Part shown: in pieces, positions 61,982-64,000 of the stretch | Position numbering within the stretch: the stretch's first letter is position 1 | How the letters are laid out: each line of letters begins with the position of its first letter | Assembly (NCBI GenBank): GCA_035772405.1 | Contig: JAYKKM010000217.1 | Span: 1,153,001 to 1,217,000, forward strand | Origin: Chrysogorgia sp. JL179-B06 | Taxonomy: Eukaryota > Cnidaria > Anthozoa > Scleralcyonacea > Chrysogorgiidae | Length of the DNA: 64,000 bases | Direction of reading: 5' to 3' | Notes under the pieces: generated by a model | Databases searched by the model: none | What the model saw: the letters and a program-made list of their open reading frames with translations, nothing else | What the model was told of the DNA's origin: nothing | Translations under genes and position numbers: made by a program

Positions 61982-64000
61982 ATGGCCGACAAAAGCGCTC
62001 AAGGGTCAGTGCGAGCCACTAAAGAAAAGAAATATCTCGGCAAATATTGCGTAGCCGGTGGCCCAAATAAGTCGAGTTGCAAAAATAATTCTTTAACTGC
62101 AGGAATATCAATGCATGAATTTCCTAAAAAGGATTCATCACTTCGAAAATCGTGGATTCAGTTCGTTCAGCGACATCGCCACGACTGGCAACCTTCATCA
62201 TATTCCTGCTTGTGCTCTGCACATTTTGAAGCTTCGTGCTTCCATAATCGGATTGACATCAACCTGGAAGGCACAAGTACGACACGAACGAAACGATTGC
62301 TGGATAGAAGTTTAGCTGTCCCAACAGTTGATACGGTTTCTTCGGAGCGAACTTCTGACGCAATCTCGTCAAGGGAACGCAGACAGGTACGCGAATAATA
62401 TTGCAATAATTTATTCATGGTGTTTATAATGTAAACATGAATTTTAATCACTTGCTGTGTTTGAAAATTTAATACTGATCTATTCAAGTAAATATATGAA
62501 GAAATAGACTATTTTGTCAATTATCGTTTATTTTATTTATAGGTCCTTCGTGATGTTCAGCGAGAATGTCAAACACCAGGTCCGAATTTGAATGTTGTCG
62601 AAGGCGAAGCCCAATACATTGTTGACCAAATTCCTCCTAACCCTTGTCCGAACCCTATTTGTGAGCAAGCTTCTGCTTCATCATTGACCACTGTCGAATT
62701 TCCAACCACTCCAATTTCCAGTGAATTACATTCGTCCAAAGAACAGTGTAAAAAGCTGCGAGATTCCCTCCGTAAAGGCAAAGCTGCTAGAAGGGAACTG
62801 AAGCTGCAAATGCAGCAGCTGAAAAAAACTAACAAGGGCTTAGTGAATGTGAGTGTGTTTGTCTGTGATGTTTATACAGTATGCGAGGGACAGATCGCTT
62901 TATAAATTATCAAAAGTAGAAATATATTGCGAATTGAAATTCCCTGTATGCTTGCTATGGATATCCAAAGACAAAGTAAAAAATTGTATTAAAATGATAA
63001 TTGACAAACAATATATAAACTATATTGCACTCATTTTCCTGCAGAAAGTAAAAAAGAAAACTGTGATGATTGATCAAGTTGTCAACGATCTTCATGCTGA
63101 TGAGTCTGATGGCGATGGTGAAGATATTGAAGGAGATTGGGAGGAAACAAATGATGATAATGGTGACGACGAGGTTCCATCAAGTGAAGAGTCAAGAAAT
63201 GTGATACGGTATATAATCGATTGAATGTGTAGTTTGAGAACCCTGAAGAAATTGTTCCTCATGGCCTTATCAACATCTCGTTTATAGGGAACACATTCTC
63301 CCTAGCAACACAATTTTTCTGTTGCTAAGTGACTGCTGGGGATATTTCAACATGTAAAATGGGAGCACAACTTACCCCTGGCCCTCATTAGCAGCTTTAA
63401 ACAATTTCCTTTCGTTTGATTGCATTAACATTTATAGATGCCCTGTTAGTGTTATTTTTAATCTTTATTGTACCACTGTACTGGAATTACCCTTGGGTCT
63501 TACATCACTTAATATCGCCTACTGGTAATCAAATTATGTACTGTCTCTTTTTTAGTGTCAATGCAACTACAACATCAGTTGATGAGCCAAAGTTTATTGT
63601 TTTTTACCAATCCCTTTTGGCTTTGTTTTCTTTGTTTTGTTTTAACTGCAAAGCAGAGAAACCAGAAGTGAGAATGGAGCAGAATGGTACCATGGTAACT
63701 GTTGAGCAGCAATGCTCAAATTGTCATGCAAAACCATTCCGATGGAGAAGCCAACCATTTATACTGGGCAGATATCCAGCAGGAAACATTTTGTTGAGCT
63801 TTGCAACATTGATGGCTGGTGCTTCTATCAGCAAAGTTCTTCTTGTCTTTCGGCATTTTGGTTTGGCAGCCTACTCACCGAGAACTTTTTTTTACCATCA
63901 ACGCAAATTTATTTTGCCAAGCATCCTCCAATACTGGGAGTCATACCAAGCTAAGCTGCTACAGTCATTGAAGTCTGTTCAAGATAGTGTTTGGAGTGGA
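61982..64000 (+). CDS. THAP-domain gene, four exons visible, open at the right edge
   Basis: Exons 61982-62386, 62543-62848, 63045-63208 and 63556-64000+ are joined by GT-AG introns (CAG|GTACGC..TTATAG, AAT|GTGAGT..CTGCAG, ACG|GTATAT..TTTTAG) with consistent phases 0, 0 and 2, giving about 440 codons without a stop. The ATG is preceded by AGTC. The N-terminus is a THAP-type zinc finger (C23, C33, W58, C78, H81; HEFP, then CSAHF) for DNA binding. Exon 2 has a charged coiled coil (KEQCKKLRDSLRKGKAARRE), and exon 3 is acidic. Exon 4 has paired CxxC motifs (CFNC, CSNC) followed by SFATLMAGASISKVLLVFRH and QDSVWSG, a block shared by many THAP proteins in marine animals that may lead to a DDE-like domain beyond the window. 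It is probably a live gene or a recent DNA transposon. Confidence 0.85.

Overview
This window looks like gene-poor, transposon-rich nuclear DNA from a marine invertebrate, most likely a cnidarian (anthozoan). The support is AT-rich sequence, GT-AG introns, no operons, and a repeat mixture typical of such genomes: CR1/L2- and RTE-like LINEs, a Penelope-like element, BEL/Pao and Ty3/gypsy LTR elements, hAT, Mutator-like, KDZ-like and IS630/Tc1-like transposons, MITEs, and a P2X7-like domain carried on a repeat. The phylum is an inference from family content; no ribosomal or mitochondrial marker is present.

Layout. 0-9.8 kb: two decayed LINEs on the minus strand flank a 1.8-kb TTAA-bounded palindrome whose arms each carry a P2X7-like C-terminal domain fragment. 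After these come a Mutator-like transposase relic, a PML-like C-terminal fragment, the GIY-YIG end of a Penelope-like element, and a LINE tail. 9.8-13.2 kb: a hAT-like unit with 8-bp target duplications, containing an inverted pair of leader/2A-like/OTU-like relics. 13.6-18.7 kb: a BEL/Pao element (minus) split by a 2.4-kb insert built of TATTTTA repeats. 18.8-25.3 kb: LINE RT, an integrase-core pseudogene interrupted by a MITE, a hAT/ZNF862-like pseudogene, and an OB-fold-like relic. 25.4-32.1 kb: a probable 6.7-kb hAT transposon with 8-bp target duplications, a decayed multi-exon transposase and a nested hAT MITE. 32.8-40.2 kb: HECT-like exons, more integrase-core fragments, a second copy of the MITE, and decayed unrecognised coding sequence. 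40.9-46.1 kb: a Ty3/gypsy element with nearly identical LTRs but a damaged body. 46.8-48.5 kb: the 5' part of a LINE, then a hammerhead-like motif.

48.9-60.6 kb holds a direct duplication (49.8-52.1 and 57.6-59.9 kb) carrying an IS630/Tc1-like transposase and a KDZ-like C-terminus. Between the copies lies a twice-repeated module of a PIF1-like helicase and a Ser/Asp- and Lys-rich protein that I do not recognise. At 57.1-58.1 kb the transposase is fused in frame to the helicase C-terminus.

61.9-64.0 kb: the only gene that looks intact, a THAP-domain gene with four exons, consistent GT-AG splice phases and a CRE-like site just upstream. It runs off the window.

Most coding sequence here is pseudogenic and belongs to selfish elements, so there is little cooperation between genes. 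The best candidates for something new are the palindrome with a captured P2X7-like domain, the 2A-bearing inverted pair, the helicase/K-rich-protein module and the transposase-helicase fusion.
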